A stretch of DNA of 5,824 nucleotides from Vulcanimicrobiota bacterium (GTDB taxonomy: Bacteria > Vulcanimicrobiota > Vulcanimicrobiia > Vulcanimicrobiales > Vulcanimicrobiaceae), in the NCBI GenBank assembly GCA_030040695.1, contig JASHTE010000049.1, positions 1-5,824 on the forward strand, in the 5' to 3' direction. How positions within the stretch are numbered: the first letter of the stretch is position 1; every line of letters starts with the position of its first letter. Positions 5,395 to 5,824 of this stretch are shown here, in pieces. The position numbers and the translations under genes were made by a program. The notes under the pieces were generated by a model. It ran no database searches and was not told the origin of the DNA. It worked only from the letters and a program-made list of their open reading frames with translations.

Positions 5395-5824
5395 CGCACG
5401 ACGACGACGGCCTCTTCCTTCTTCGAAGGAGCGGCGAGGAGCGAGAGCGTCGAGACGATTCGCTCCGCGCGCTCGCCCGGATGTTGCGCGAGAAAACGCT
5501 CGACGATCCCAGTCCGCCCAGAGCCCGCAAGCGCGTGTGCCGCGGCAAGCGAAACGCCCTCGCTCGGGTCCTGCAACGCGAACTCGAGCAGATGCGTCGA
5601 GCGCTCGTCGTCCAACGCAGCTACGGCAAATACGAGATCGCACCGTGCGCAGTCCGGAAGGCCGGCGAACTCCTGCCCGGCTTCGTGCGTCCAATCGGTC
5701 GTCGCTCGAACCGGTGCTATCTCGACCTGGTCGAGTAGTGTCGGCTCCGTGATCGGGGGGCGCGGTGCGATCACGGCGTAGATGCCGAGCGCGATACCGG
5801 CGACGAAGAGGATAGCGATGGCGA
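5391..5824 (-). CDS. Membrane-anchored HEAT-like repeat protein, N-terminus beyond window
   Basis: The gene is cut by the right edge: 143 residues are visible (first full codon at 5822) and the start codon lies outside. It ends with TGA at 5391-5393. The first visible residues (1-19, AIAILFVAGIALGIYAVIA) are a membrane helix, so only a few N-terminal residues are probably missing. GTG 5774 could be called as a start but would delete most of this helix. A proline-rich linker (PRPPITEPT) follows, then an extended segment with the pair C58-A-R-C61, then HEAT-like helices: LVFAVAALDD, LEFALQDPSEGV with SLAAAHALAG (about 78-99), and IVERFLAQHPGERAERIVST. The tail is SKKEEAVVVVR. I recognise no named family beyond HEAT-like repeats and no enzyme motif. 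It is the first visible gene of a tightly coupled minus-strand cluster. Confidence 0.68.
   Translation of the reverse strand, partial: AIAILFVAGIALGIYAVIAPRPPITEPTLLDQVEIAPVRATTDWTHEAGQEFAGLPDCARCDLVFAVAALDDERSTHLLEFALQDPSEGVSLAAAHALAGSGRTGIVERFLAQHPGERAERIVSTLSLLAAPSKKEEAVVVVR

Noticed and set aside
5399..5412. Short ACG/CGA tandem-like run (ACGACGACGACGG)
   Set aside because: It is only about four triplets, encodes the VVVV stretch at the end of a gene, and similar GTC/TCG runs are common throughout this GC-rich window.
5395..5694. N-terminal extension of the middle minus-strand gene to an ATG-like start at 5694
   Set aside because: The extra 100 residues are very Arg-rich and lie fully within the coding frame of the upstream HEAT-like gene; GTG 5394 in the GTGA overlap is a better start.
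4916..5752. Plus-strand open frame of 278 codons opposite the minus-strand cluster
   Set aside because: Its composition is dominated by Ser and Arg with no recognisable domain, as expected for a shadow of real minus-strand genes.

Overview
The window is from a high-GC bacterial chromosome (GC is clearly above 60% by eye, with strong G/C preference at third codon positions). It is gene-dense, with no gap of 300 bases lacking a gene. I see no tRNA, rRNA, CRISPR array, insertion sequence or phage gene. The tight gene packing, GTG/TTG starts and weak Shine-Dalgarno sequences suggest an under-sampled high-GC lineage. Eremiobacterota-like bacteria are one possibility, but that is a low-confidence inference from gene order and style.

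Left and centre (1-4438, plus strand): one compact run of six genes, with each junction overlapping or only 12 nt apart. It begins with the 3' end of nadD (NAD biosynthesis). A small DUF3465-type lipoprotein gene follows, then maf (nucleotide pyrophosphatase), mreC, mreD and mrdA (PBP2). The last three encode the membrane and periplasmic core of the Rod/elongasome, which makes lateral peptidoglycan in rod-shaped cells. MreC and MreD form the membrane scaffold and PBP2 is the transpeptidase they activate. mreB and rodA, the usual partners, are not in this window.

Right (4416-5824, minus strand): a convergent cluster of three short, tightly coupled genes that I do not recognise by name. The first (partial, running off the right edge) and the third have a single N-terminal membrane segment followed by short HEAT-like helical repeats. 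The middle one is helical, probably soluble, and ends in a similar motif. The junctions are a 4-nt GTGA overlap and a 1-nt gap, so they are probably co-transcribed and act together. The last gene runs 23 nt into the 3' end of mrdA, leaving no intergenic space between the two convergent units. This cluster is the least explained part of the window and the best candidate for something undescribed.
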